DNA of 64,000 bases from CBDESN01 sp965242495 (GTDB taxonomy: Bacteria > Pseudomonadota > Alphaproteobacteria > MPNO01). Every line of letters starts with the position of its first letter. The first letter of the stretch is position 1. A model generated the notes under the pieces. The model ran no database searches and was not told where the DNA came from. It saw only the letters and a list, made by a program, of their open reading frames with translations. Below are positions 29,084-40,148 of this stretch, piece by piece. The position numbers were made by a program, and so were the translations under genes. The stretch spans positions 2,914,001-2,978,000 of the forward strand of contig OZ251446.1 in the NCBI GenBank assembly GCA_965242495.1. Reading direction: 5' to 3'.

Positions 29084-29965
29084 GTGCTCGACAGACTCGG
29101 AAACCTCGCCGCCGCGGCGGGCGCCCTGGCCCTCGTTTCGGCGGTCCCGGCAGCCTTGGCGACTCCGATGGTGAAGCAGCTCGCCGACGACGTATACATG
29201 ATGAGCGAGAACCACTACGTCAGCCTGGTGGTGGTCGGCGAGGACGGGGTGCTGATCACCGATCCGGCCTATTCCGCCCGCGCGGCGTCGATGAAGGCGG
29301 CCATCGCCGAAATCACCGACAAGCCGGTGACCCGGATCGTCCTGTCGCACGAGCATTACGACCATGTGGGCGGCGCCGAGGTCTTCCCCGAGGCCCAGGT
29401 GATCTGCCATGCCGCCTGTCAGGCGGTGTTCGACCTGGACCCGGGTCCGCAGTCCCCCAAGAAGGTGCACGTGACGTTCACCGACTCCCTGCGGGTGGAC
29501 TTCCGCGGGCCGCCGGTGGACCTCCTCTATTTCGGCCCGGCCGACGGCTTCGCCTCCATCGTGGTCCATCTGCCGGCGGAGCGCATCGCGTTCACCGCGG
29601 ACCTCTACTCTCCCCGCGCGCTGACGCCGGGGATATGGATGGACGACGACAACTATCTGGCGATCCGCCGGGTGCTGAAGGAGCTGCAGAAGAAGAACCT
29701 GCTGCATGCGGTGAACTCCCATTCGGACGACAGTTCGGTGCAGGCCGTGGACGAGAACGCGGCGTTCGTCGAAGACTTGTTCCAGCTGGTCAACGGCGAG
29801 ATCCGCAAGGCCATGCAGGCCGGCGGGCCGAGGCGGGTGATCACCAGCCTGGAGCGCTGGACGCGCGACCTGAAACTCCCCGCATACGCCGACTGGAAGG
29901 GTTATGACGAGCATCTGCCCGCCCATATCCGGCGCATGGCCCTGTCGATCTTCCACGGCGGCTGA
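29084..29965 (+). CDS. Exported MBL-fold metallo-hydrolase
   Basis: A 293-residue metallo-beta-lactamase-fold protein with an N-terminal signal (LGNLAAAAGALALVSAVPAALA), so probably periplasmic. The zinc motif HxHxDH is LSHEHYDHVGGAEV. It starts at GTG with AGGAG upstream, between the divergent taurine-type importer and the convergent TauD-like gene. Similar proteins are annotated only as MBL fold hydrolases. An organosulfur substrate is suggested by position only. Confidence 0.8.
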   Translation: MLDRLGNLAAAAGALALVSAVPAALATPMVKQLADDVYMMSENHYVSLVVVGEDGVLITDPAYSARAASMKAAIAEITDKPVTRIVLSHEHYDHVGGAEVFPEAQVICHAACQAVFDLDPGPQSPKKVHVTFTDSLRVDFRGPPVDLLYFGPADGFASIVVHLPAERIAFTADLYSPRALTPGIWMDDDNYLAIRRVLKELQKKNLLHAVNSHSDDSSVQAVDENAAFVEDLFQLVNGEIRKAMQAGGPRRVITSLERWTRDLKLPAYADWKGYDEHLPAHIRRMALSIFHGG

Positions 29966-29988
29966 CCGGGGTCGCCGCCGCCGTTCGT

Positions 29989-30846
29989 TCAGCCGGCCGC
30001 GATCATCGGGCCGCCCTCGACCGTGCAGCGGCGCAACAGGCGCGGCTCTTCGCGCGGGAAATCGGTGCGCGCGTGGCAGGAGCAGCGATTGTCCCACAGG
30101 ACCAGATCGCCCACCCGCCAGACGTGTTCGTAGACGACCGACGGGCGCTCGGCGATCTCGAACAGCCGCGCCAGGGCGTCGTCGCTTTCGGCGCGCTCCA
30201 AGCCCTCGATGGCGCCCGAGATCAGGCGGCTGACGTAGAGCGCCGTCCGTCCCGTTTCCGGGTGGCGGACGAAGATCGGCTGCCAGTGGTGTTGGACGTC
30301 GTCCAGCCCGGCGTCGATGTCCACCCGCCCGATCAGGGCGAAGTCGTAGGCCTGGAGCACTTTGCGGCCGGCGAGCTTCGCCTTGAGGTCGGCCGGGATG
30401 GCGTCGTAGGCGGCGTAGAGGTTGGCGAACTTCGTGTTGCCGCCCGCCGACGGCAGTTCGAGCGCGTGCAGCAGGGTCATCTTGTGCGGCTCGGGCCGGT
30501 AGCTCATGTCGTGGTGGAACCACATCTCGCCGTCGGGGAGGGAGCCCAGCGGGCGGCCCTCCCCGTCGCGCCGGTTGGTCACCAGCATGATCGTCCCGTC
30601 ATAGCCGCCGTCGCCCTCGTTGCGGCGGTGCGCCGGCGTGGCGCGTTCGCCGACGGGGCCGAAATTGCCGGCGAAGCGGATTTGCTGCCCGGTCGTGAGC
30701 TCCTGATCGCGGACGATCAGCACGATATGGTCCAGCCAGGCCGCGTACAGTTCCGCCGCGGCCGCGGCGTCCAGCGGCCGGCGCAGATCGAGGCCGACGA
30801 CCTCGGCGCCGAGCGCCGCCGGCAGTGGGCGGATCGTCAACGACAT
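29989..30846 (-). CDS. TauD/TfdA family 2-oxoglutarate-dependent dioxygenase
   Basis: A 285-residue Fe(II)/2-oxoglutarate oxygenase. The HxD iron ligands are in MWFHHDMSY and the distal His and 2-oxoglutarate-binding Arg fall in SCHARTDFPREEPRLLRR. The N-terminus IRPLPAALGAEVVGLDLRRPL is typical of TauD, which releases sulfite from taurine. Other members act on 2,4-D or other acids. Proximity to a TauA-type importer supports a sulfonate substrate, but the two are separated by a gene on the other strand. Start ATG at 30846. Confidence 0.85.
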   Translation of the reverse strand: MSLTIRPLPAALGAEVVGLDLRRPLDAAAAAELYAAWLDHIVLIVRDQELTTGQQIRFAGNFGPVGERATPAHRRNEGDGGYDGTIMLVTNRRDGEGRPLGSLPDGEMWFHHDMSYRPEPHKMTLLHALELPSAGGNTKFANLYAAYDAIPADLKAKLAGRKVLQAYDFALIGRVDIDAGLDDVQHHWQPIFVRHPETGRTALYVSRLISGAIEGLERAESDDALARLFEIAERPSVVYEHVWRVGDLVLWDNRCSCHARTDFPREEPRLLRRCTVEGGPMIAAG

Positions 30847-30916
30847 CGGCGCAGGCGGGCGGCCGGATCGCACATGCCCGGATTCCTACGGCGCCGGCGG
30901 GCGCGCGGCAAGGCGG

Positions 30917-31375
30917 CTATTCGATTTCCCGTCCGCGTCGCCCGCGCATCGACGCCGCCTTGCGGATCACGCGGATCGTTTCCGGCCAGCCCACATGCCG
31001 TTCGATCTCGCGCAGCGGCGCCCAGCGGACCTCGGCCGCGTCGTCGCCGGCGACCGCCTCGCCCGAACGCCATTCGGCGGCGACGTCCACCAGGGTGTAG
31101 TGATAGGCGACGCGCGCCGCCTCGTCGCGGGTGATCGCGTCGACCACGTCGACCAGCCCGGTGAGCTCGGCCGCGACGCCGGTCTCCTCCGCGAGCTCGC
31201 GAAGCGCCGCTTCGGCCACGGTCTCGCCCAGCTCCTGCGCCCCGCCGGGGATGCTCCAGCCCGGCCGGCCGGGCGGGCGGACGCGCTTCACCAGCAGCAC
31301 TTCCGAGCCGCGAAAGACCACGATCCCGACGCCGACGAACGGCCGGTCGGGATAGCGCCGCGACGCCCCGGTCAC
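30917..31375 (-). CDS. NUDIX hydrolase
   Basis: A 152-residue Nudix enzyme. The Nudix box G-x5-E-x7-REUxEExGU is read in GGAQELGETVAEAALRELAEETGV, so the metal-binding glutamates are intact. The FVGVGIVVFRGSEVLLVKR start resembles ADP-ribose pyrophosphatase/NUDIX proteins that hydrolyse nucleoside diphosphate derivatives. The ATG overlaps the cinA-like stop (ATGA), indicating co-translation. A link to NAD metabolism through the neighbouring PncC-like protein is plausible. Confidence 0.9.
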   Translation of the reverse strand: MTGASRRYPDRPFVGVGIVVFRGSEVLLVKRVRPPGRPGWSIPGGAQELGETVAEAALRELAEETGVAAELTGLVDVVDAITRDEAARVAYHYTLVDVAAEWRSGEAVAGDDAAEVRWAPLREIERHVGWPETIRVIRKAASMRGRRGREIE

Positions 31376-31860
31376 GCCAGCTCGGCGGCGAGCGCATCGA
31401 GGGCCGCGCCGACCGCGGCGAGGCGCACCGCGTCCCGGTCGCCGGGAAAGCGCAGCCGCCGCGCCGGGGCCGCCCGTCCCGGCCGCGCCGCCGCGACGTA
31501 GACCGTGCCCACCGGATCGCGCGCATTGCCGCCGCCCGGGCCGGCATAGCCGGTCACCGCGACGCCGACGCCCGCCCCGGAATGGGTCAGCGCGCCTTCG
31601 GCCAACCCTCTCGTCGTCTCGGCGCTCACCGCGCCATGGACGCGGCAGACCGCCGCGTCGATCCCCAGACCCGTCGCCTTGGCGTCGTCGTGATAGAGGA
31701 CGAAGCCGCGCTCGAAGATCGACGACGCGCCGGGCGCCGAGGTGAGACAGGCCGAAACGAGGCCGGCGGTGACCGTTTCCGCAGTCGCGATCCGGACCCC
31801 GCGCCGCCGCGCCGCCTCCAGGACCTGCGCCGCGCGCATTCGCAGCTCTTCCGGGAACAT
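31372..31860 (-). CDS. CinA-family nicotinamide-nucleotide amidohydrolase (PncC-type)
   Basis: A 162-residue stand-alone CinA C-terminal domain that converts nicotinamide mononucleotide to nicotinate mononucleotide in NAD recycling. The diagnostic start is ATAETVTAGLVSACLTSAPGASS, followed by YHDDAKATGLGI and VGVAVTGYAGPGGG. The catalytic Ser normally found as AES is replaced here by AET in this segment; activity should be checked. The ATG at 31860 was chosen over 31950. It overlaps the nudix gene. Confidence 0.88.
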   Translation of the reverse strand: MFPEELRMRAAQVLEAARRRGVRIATAETVTAGLVSACLTSAPGASSIFERGFVLYHDDAKATGLGIDAAVCRVHGAVSAETTRGLAEGALTHSGAGVGVAVTGYAGPGGGNARDPVGTVYVAAARPGRAAPARRLRFPGDRDAVRLAAVGAALDALAAELA

Positions 31861-31885
31861 CGCGCCGCCGCCGGCCCCGGTCGTC

Positions 31886-32641
31886 TCAGGCGAACCGCAG
31901 CGCTTCGCCGGCGAGGCGGCGCGCCGCCTCCGCCGGGTCGGGCGCCGCATAGATCGCCCGTCCCGTCACCGCGTAGAGCCGGCATCCCGGCGCCGCGGCG
32001 AAGGCGCGCTCGATCGAGCCGCCCAGCGCGCCGATGCCGGGCAGGAACAGGAACGGTCGTTCGAGCCGTCGGACCAGCGAACCGGCGATGCCGTGCAGCC
32101 TGTCGAGATCGGTCGCCGGCGCCACGAAATGGTCCGTCCGCAGCGCCAGGCAGCGGTCGACGATGCGCGACAGCGCGTCGTCGGCGACGTAGCCGCCGCC
32201 CTTGGCCAGATAGTCCGGCAGCGGCAGCTCGCCGCCGACGATCGGCAGCAGCTTCCGCCGCCGCGCTTCGCCGACGAAGCCGTCCACCGCCCGCGGCCCG
32301 GCCGTCGGGAACAGGATCACCCCGTCGACGCCGGCGCGCGCGCAGGCCGCGGCGAATTTCGCCGCCATGTCGGGAATGTCGGCGCCCGCCTTCTGGTGGT
32401 CGTAGATCAACGGCAGGTCGGTCACCGACCGCAGGGCGGCCACGGCCGCGGCCAGCCCGCGCTGCAGGACGGACGTCGCTCCGATCTTGTAGGCGACGAC
32501 GCCGTCGATGCCGGTGGTCTTCTCGACCACCCGCCGGGCTTCGTCGAACGAGTCGGCGTCGAGCGCGGGCACGACGCCATGGGTGCGGCCCAGGCGGACG
32601 CCATGGGCGCTCGCGAGATCGTCCGCGCGCAGCCGCGTCAT
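31886..32641 (-). CDS. pyrF: Orotidine 5'-phosphate decarboxylase, archaeal-like (HUMPS superfamily)
   Basis: A 251-residue TIM-barrel protein of the OMP decarboxylase superfamily, which makes UMP from OMP. The active-site region reads LIYDHQKAGADIPD instead of the common bacterial DLKFHDIP, a form I associate with crenarchaeal-type PyrF and a minority of bacteria. The phosphate-binding end is PGIGALGGSIERAF and YAVTGRAIY. No other pyrF is in the window. If the genome also holds a standard pyrF, this copy may act on another phosphate substrate. Confidence 0.72.
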   Translation of the reverse strand: MTRLRADDLASAHGVRLGRTHGVVPALDADSFDEARRVVEKTTGIDGVVAYKIGATSVLQRGLAAAVAALRSVTDLPLIYDHQKAGADIPDMAAKFAAACARAGVDGVILFPTAGPRAVDGFVGEARRRKLLPIVGGELPLPDYLAKGGGYVADDALSRIVDRCLALRTDHFVAPATDLDRLHGIAGSLVRRLERPFLFLPGIGALGGSIERAFAAAPGCRLYAVTGRAIYAAPDPAEAARRLAGEALRFA

Positions 32642-32698
32642 CGCCTGGAGACGAACCGGACGCTCATGCCGCGATCCTACGTCCCGCGCGGCGCCGGT

Positions 32699-33571
32699 TC
32701 AAGGTCGCGCCCGCCCCCGGCCGACCGCGACCAGGGCCAGGATCACGAAGGCGCCGCCCACGAGCTGAAGCGGGGTCAGGGTTTGACCCAGAACCAGATA
32801 CCCCAGGACGACCGCGGCGACGATCTCGAAATTCATCACCAGCGAGACCCGGACCGAACCGATCGCCGCGGCGGCGGCGAAGAAGGACGCCATCGCGACG
32901 CCGTAGAACAGCGGCGCCAGACCGAAGGCGACCCAGCCTTCGAGGGTGGCGGGAAACCGGACGTCGCCCGCGGCCGCGAGGACCGCGAGGAACAGGAGCT
33001 GCGCGGAGGCCTGCACGTGCAGGGTGACCGGCCGCGAATCGCCGCCCCGGATCAGCCAGGTGCTGGCGACGACCACCACCGTCCAGCACAGCGCCGCCAG
33101 CAGGGCGAACGCGGCGCCCGCCCGGTTCAGCTCCTCGCCGGCGACGTTGAGGATCAGCGACAGCCCGGCGAAGGCGAGGACCAGCCCGGCGAGCAGCGCC
33201 CGGGTCGGCCGATCTTGGCCGATGACGCCGGCGAGCAGGCCGACCAGGAAGGGATAGACGTAGAAGAGGATCATCGCGAGCCCGATCGGGATGTGCTCGA
33301 ACGAGGCGTACAGGCAATAGGATTGCGCCGCCTGCGCCGCGCCGAGGGCGAGCGCCGCCCCGCGGTCGCGGCGCCCGAGCCGGATCGGGCCGCCGGTCAG
33401 CCGCAGCAGGAGATAGAGCAGCAGCACCGGGCCGGCGAAGCGGACGCCGGCGACCGAGAGCGGTTCGGCCCCCGCTCCGTAGGCGATGACCGCGGCGATG
33501 GAAGCCAGGGCCAGCAGGGAGGCGGCCGCCAGGGCCATCGCCGCTCCGGCCCAGAATCGCGGCGGGGTCAC
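32699..33571 (-). CDS. DMT-superfamily (EamA) permease
   Basis: A 290-residue membrane protein with ten hydrophobic helices and the internal duplication of EamA transporters; the second half contains VSLVMNFEIVAAVVLGYLVLGQTLTPLQLVGG, a typical EamA end. These proteins export amino acids or other small metabolites, but the substrate cannot be read. It follows the membrane protein gene by 12 bases in the dapD-dapE run. Confidence 0.85.
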   Translation of the reverse strand: MTPPRFWAGAAMALAAASLLALASIAAVIAYGAGAEPLSVAGVRFAGPVLLLYLLLRLTGGPIRLGRRDRGAALALGAAQAAQSYCLYASFEHIPIGLAMILFYVYPFLVGLLAGVIGQDRPTRALLAGLVLAFAGLSLILNVAGEELNRAGAAFALLAALCWTVVVVASTWLIRGGDSRPVTLHVQASAQLLFLAVLAAAGDVRFPATLEGWVAFGLAPLFYGVAMASFFAAAAAIGSVRVSLVMNFEIVAAVVLGYLVLGQTLTPLQLVGGAFVILALVAVGRGRARP

Positions 33572-33583
33572 CGGCCGGGTCCC

Positions 33584-34150
33584 CTACAGCATCCACGCCT
33601 TGACCACGTTCACCAGGATCGAGATCGCGAACGCGAGAAGCACGATGCCGGCGGCGGCGGCGCGCGACACGTCCAGCCCGACGTGGGCGACGAACCAGCG
33701 ATAGGCCAGGATCGCGAACGTCGCCGCCAGCGCCAACGTGCTGATGACGTGCGGCCGCAGCAGCGCGCTCTCGGCGAGCAGGGCCGCGACGGCGTAGATT
33801 CCGACCTCCGGAACGATGGCCCAGTTACGGGCGGCGACGTAGCGGAGATAGCGCTCGGCCCGGCCCATCCGCTGCGCCACGTAATACATCGCCAGCGGGA
33901 ACGCGACCCAGCCGATGATGTAGGCGATGATCTCGATCAGCAGGATGCGGAGCGGCCCGCTCGTCGGTTCGGTCCCGGCGAGCCGGAGCCAGGTCAACGC
34001 CGCGAAGGGCGGGGCCACCACCGCGGCCGCGTAGAACGAGCGCCAGAAGGATTCCAGCGTATCGTCGAAATAGCGCAGGCCCTGGCGGTCGTAGCACGCC
34101 AGCCGCCAGGCGCCGCGGATCGCGTGAGCCGCCTCGGCGAGGGTGATCAT
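33584..34150 (-). CDS. Conserved inner-membrane protein, function unknown
   Basis: A 188-residue protein with about five hydrophobic segments (PPFAALTWL, ILLIEIIAYIIGWVAFPLAMYY, IVPEVGIYAVAALLA, HVISTLALAATFAILAY, GIVLLAFAISILVNVV). The start MITLAEAAHAIRGAWRLACYDRQGLRYFDDT is soluble and acidic/basic mixed. It resembles small Yip1-like membrane proteins found next to dapE in Rhodospirillales, but no catalytic motif is seen. It begins 16 bases after the dapE stop and is probably in the same operon. Confidence 0.75.
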   Translation of the reverse strand: MITLAEAAHAIRGAWRLACYDRQGLRYFDDTLESFWRSFYAAAVVAPPFAALTWLRLAGTEPTSGPLRILLIEIIAYIIGWVAFPLAMYYVAQRMGRAERYLRYVAARNWAIVPEVGIYAVAALLAESALLRPHVISTLALAATFAILAYRWFVAHVGLDVSRAAAAGIVLLAFAISILVNVVKAWML

Positions 34151-34166
34151 CCGCGGGCGCGCGGGG

Positions 34167-35321
34167 TCATGCCGCGAAATAGTCCTCGAGCACGGCCTCG
34201 TAGATATCGGTCAACGCGGCGATATCCGCGAGCGCTGCGCATTCGTCGACCTTGTGCATGGTCCGACCGACCAGGCCGAACTCGGCCACCGGGCAGTAAT
34301 TCTTGATGAAGCGGGCGTCGGACGTCCCCCCGGCGGTGCCGAGCGCGGGCGTCGTCCCGATCGTCCGCTCGACCGCGCCTTGCAGCAGCCCGGTGAACCG
34401 GCCGGGCGGCGTGACGAAGGCCTCCCCGGCGACGTGGACGTCGAGCTCGTAGGTCCCGCCCAGCCCGTCGAACGTCCGTTCGAGCCATTCGGTCAGGCTG
34501 GCGCCGGTGTGGCGGTCGTTGAACCGGATGTTGAACGCCGCCCGCGCCGAACCCGGGATTACGTTGGCGGCCGGGTTGCCCACGTCGATCGTCGTCAGCT
34601 GCAGGTCCGACGGCTGGAAGTGCGGCGTCCCCTCGTCGAGCCGATGCCCTGCGATCGCCGACAACATGCCGAGCAGCCGCGGCAGCGGGTTGTCGGCGAG
34701 CTGCGGATAGGCCGTATGCCCCTGGGTTCCGGTCACGGCGAGCTTCGCCGTGAGCGAGCCGCGCCGGCCGATCTTGATCGCCTCGCCGAGCCGGGCCGGG
34801 TTGGTCGGCTCGCCGACCAGGCACGCGTCGAGCGACTCGCCCTCGGCGTCGAGCCGTTCCAGCACCTTGGCCGTTCCGTTGACGGCGACGGCCTCCTCGT
34901 CGCCGGTGATCAGCAGGCTGATCGAGCCGCCGAGCCCGTCGCCGCGCCGCGCCAGTACGCGCGAGGCGGCGGCGGCGAAGCAGGCGATGGCGCCCTTCAT
35001 GTCGGCGGCGCCGCGGCCGTACAGCACGCCGTCGCGGATCTCCGCCCCGAACGGGTCGGCGCTCCACGCGCCCGCATCGCCGGGCGGGACGACGTCGGTA
35101 TGCCCGGCGAAGCAGAAGTTGGGCCGCGCCGCGCCGCGCCGCGCGTAAAGATTGTCCACGTCGGGCGTGCCGGGGGCGGAGAAGCGCAACCGGCGGCAGA
35201 CGAATCCCAGCGGCTCGAGCGCGGCCTGGAGCGTCGCCAGCGCCCCGCCGTCCTCGGGCGTGACGCTCGGGCAGCGGATCAGCGCCCGGGCGAGATCTAC
35301 GGCGTCGATGGCGGCGGTCAA
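34167..35321 (-). CDS. dapE: Succinyl-diaminopimelate desuccinylase DapE
   Basis: A 384-residue M20 metallopeptidase-fold enzyme of the succinylase route to meso-diaminopimelate and lysine. Zinc ligands are in FAGHTDVVPPGD, YGRGAADMKG, LITGDEEAVAVNG and, near the C-terminus, GTAGGTSDARFIK. The likely start is TTG at 35321, which overlaps the dapD stop as TTGA; no ATG or GTG fits better. A 655-residue upstream reading is a shadow of dapD. Coupling to dapD fits consecutive pathway steps. Confidence 0.92.
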   Translation of the reverse strand: MTAAIDAVDLARALIRCPSVTPEDGGALATLQAALEPLGFVCRRLRFSAPGTPDVDNLYARRGAARPNFCFAGHTDVVPPGDAGAWSADPFGAEIRDGVLYGRGAADMKGAIACFAAAASRVLARRGDGLGGSISLLITGDEEAVAVNGTAKVLERLDAEGESLDACLVGEPTNPARLGEAIKIGRRGSLTAKLAVTGTQGHTAYPQLADNPLPRLLGMLSAIAGHRLDEGTPHFQPSDLQLTTIDVGNPAANVIPGSARAAFNIRFNDRHTGASLTEWLERTFDGLGGTYELDVHVAGEAFVTPPGRFTGLLQGAVERTIGTTPALGTAGGTSDARFIKNYCPVAEFGLVGRTMHKVDECAALADIAALTDIYEAVLEDYFAA

Positions 35322-36172
35322 TCGCGCAACAGGTCGTTGATGGAGGTCTTGGCCCGGGTCTGCTCGTCGACCCGCTTGACGATGACGGCGCAATAGAGGC
35401 TGGGCGCGGGGCGGCCGCCGCCGGCGGCGCCGGGCAGCGCGCCGGGCACCACCACCGAGTAGGCGGGAACCCGGCCGCGCAGGATTTCGCCGCTGGCCCG
35501 GTCGACGATCCGGGTCGAGGCGCCGATGAACACGCCCATGGCGAGCACCGCCCCGGTCTCGACCAGGACCCCTTCGGCGACCTCGGAGCGCGCGCCGATG
35601 AAGCAGCCGTCCTCGACGATCACCGGGTCGGCCTGGAGCGGCTCGAGCACGCCGCCGATGCCGGCCCCGCCGGAGATGTGGCAGTTCTTGCCGATCTGGG
35701 CGCAGGAGCCGATCGTGGCCCAGGTGTCGACCATCGTCCCCGCATCGACATAGGCGCCGAGATTGACGAAGCTCGGCATCAACACCACGCCGGGGGCGAT
35801 ATAGGCGGACCGCCGGACGACGCAGTTGGGCACCGCGCGGAACCCCGCTTCGCGGAAGCGGCGGTCGTCCCAACCGGCGAATTTGGGCGCGATCTTGTCG
35901 TACCAGGGGGTCTCGCCGCGCCGCGGGTCGCGCGGCCCGCCGGGCAGCGGCGCCGTGTCGTACAGGCGGAACGACAGCAGCACCGCCTTCTTGAGCCACT
36001 GGTTGACCCGCCAGGCGCCGTCGATCTTCTCCGCCACCCGGAACCGCCCGCCGTCGAGCCCGTCGAGAGCCGCCTCGACGGCCTCCCGCGCCTCGCCCGC
36101 GCTGCCGGGCGACAGCGCGTCGCGATCGTCCCACGCCGCGTCGATCGCCGCTTGCAGACCGTCGTCCGCCAT
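35318..36172 (-). CDS. dapD: Tetrahydrodipicolinate N-succinyltransferase DapD
   Basis: A 284-residue trimeric left-handed beta-helix enzyme that transfers succinyl from succinyl-CoA to tetrahydrodipicolinate. The N-terminal helical domain (MADDGLQAAIDAAWDDRD) is followed by hexapeptide repeats (VVRRSAYIAPGVVLMPSFVNLGAYVD, GSCAQIGKNCHISGGAGIGG). The C-terminus carries the TRAKTSINDLLRD end. The ATG at 36172 was preferred to 36202. Overlaps dapE. Confidence 0.95.
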   Translation of the reverse strand: MADDGLQAAIDAAWDDRDALSPGSAGEAREAVEAALDGLDGGRFRVAEKIDGAWRVNQWLKKAVLLSFRLYDTAPLPGGPRDPRRGETPWYDKIAPKFAGWDDRRFREAGFRAVPNCVVRRSAYIAPGVVLMPSFVNLGAYVDAGTMVDTWATIGSCAQIGKNCHISGGAGIGGVLEPLQADPVIVEDGCFIGARSEVAEGVLVETGAVLAMGVFIGASTRIVDRASGEILRGRVPAYSVVVPGALPGAAGGGRPAPSLYCAVIVKRVDEQTRAKTSINDLLRD

Positions 36173-36264
36173 GGACCGCCTCGCTGGCCGGAGCGCGCCC
36201 ACAATAGCGGGCTCGCCCGGCCTGTCAACGCGGCCGATGCCCCCGGCGGGCGCGGGGCCGGCGG

Positions 36265-39267
<3,003 letters not shown>

Positions 39268-39324
39268 CGTCCTGTTCCTTCCTCGTTCGTTTCGCTCGCG
39301 AAATCGCTACCCCATCGTACCGGA

Positions 39325-39380
39325 CGGCGGCTTCGCGTCAAGCGCGAGATTCGCCTCCCGGCGCGCCGGGCAGCTCGACC
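39325..39380. repeat. Diverged copy of a nucleotidase gene 3' end (direct repeat, left)
   Basis: 56 bases match 40093-40148 with five mismatches. The right copy includes the stop codon and last codons of the minus-strand HAD nucleotidase gene. The left copy lies in the non-coding space upstream of the adhesin. The two enclose the antitoxin/PIN locus. Confidence 0.7.
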
Positions 39381-39469
39381 GGTCACACCCGGACGGCCCG
39401 ATATTGCATCTTCGCATACCTCATGATAGGAAAATATGACTTTCCAATTTTCGCCGCATGAGGCCCGCC

Positions 39470-39763
39470 ATGCCTCTGGTCACCGTGAAGCCGAAGTTCC
39501 AGGTCACCATTCCCGCCAAGCTGCGCAGAGGGCTCGATCTGCGCGAGGGCGATCTCCTGGAGGCCACCGTCGTCGGGGACGGCATCCTCTTCCGTCCCAA
39601 GGAGGTGGTGGACCGCAATGCGGCCGCCGACCGGATTGCATCCATCCTCGCGCGGATCGAGCCCTTGCCCGAGGACGTCGGCCGTTCCGAGGACGAAATC
39701 ATGGAAGACGTCGTCGCTGACATCGCCCGGGCTCGCGGAGAGCGCCGCGACCGCGAAACGTGA
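39470..39763 (+). CDS. AbrB/MazE-type antitoxin, DNA-binding
   Basis: A 97-residue swapped-hairpin AbrB protein, the usual antitoxin of PIN-domain toxins. The fold is read in VTVKPKFQVTIPAKLRRGLDLREGDLLEATVVGDGILFRPK, followed by a long acidic helix that normally blocks the toxin. An ATG at 39458 is also in frame. Its stop overlaps the start of a broken PIN gene (39760). With the toxin damaged it may persist as an orphan regulator. Confidence 0.82.
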   Translation: MPLVTVKPKFQVTIPAKLRRGLDLREGDLLEATVVGDGILFRPKEVVDRNAAADRIASILARIEPLPEDVGRSEDEIMEDVVADIARARGERRDRET

Positions 39764-39944
39764 GGGTTGTCATCGACTGCAACGTTCTTGTTTCGACGGC
39801 GCGATCCTGGTCACCGGCAACAGCCGGGATTTCCCGGCGCCGCGATACCGATCGGTCGAGATTCTGTCCCCGCGTGCTTTCCTGGATCGAATGACCGGAC
39901 GATCGGAAACTGTCGTTCATCCCCGCGAGGACGGCAATCCGTGA
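39760..39944 (+). pseudogene. PIN-domain toxin remnant
   Basis: The GTG at 39760 opens VRVVIDCNVLVSTAR, the first strand and catalytic Asp of a PIN ribonuclease. The C-terminal end of the same fold appears in another frame from about 39800: GAILVTGNSRDFPAPRY, then EILSPRAFLDRM. Together they total about 60 residues where a full toxin has 130-145, so the middle, with most acidic active-site residues, is deleted and the frame shifted. From 39945 to 40092 no gene is seen. Confidence 0.75.
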
Positions 39945-40092
39945 GTGATCGCCGTCAGGGCTCGAAGACATGCGCATCCATGACCTGCGCCGCGGCCTCG
40001 CCCGCCGCGCGCCGGCGCTCGACAAAGACCCGACCGGCCGGTTGCGCTTCGATCCGGCGATGGGGGCGTTGTCGGGCAGGCTGCGGGCGCCG

Positions 40093-40148
40093 CGGCGGCT
40101 TCGCGTCAAGCGCGGGATTCGTCCCCCGGCGCGCCGAGCAGCTCGCCC
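40093..40148. repeat. Direct repeat, right copy, over the nucleotidase gene end
   Basis: Partner of 39325-39380 (51 of 56 identical). It spans the TCA that is the minus-strand stop of the nucleotidase at 40106 and its last 14 codons. The arrangement resembles an element inserted at the 3' end of a gene with regeneration of that end, or a local duplication. Confidence 0.7.

Noticed and set aside
39436..39720. Second ORF over the antitoxin gene
   Set aside because: Other frame of the AbrB-type gene without family features.
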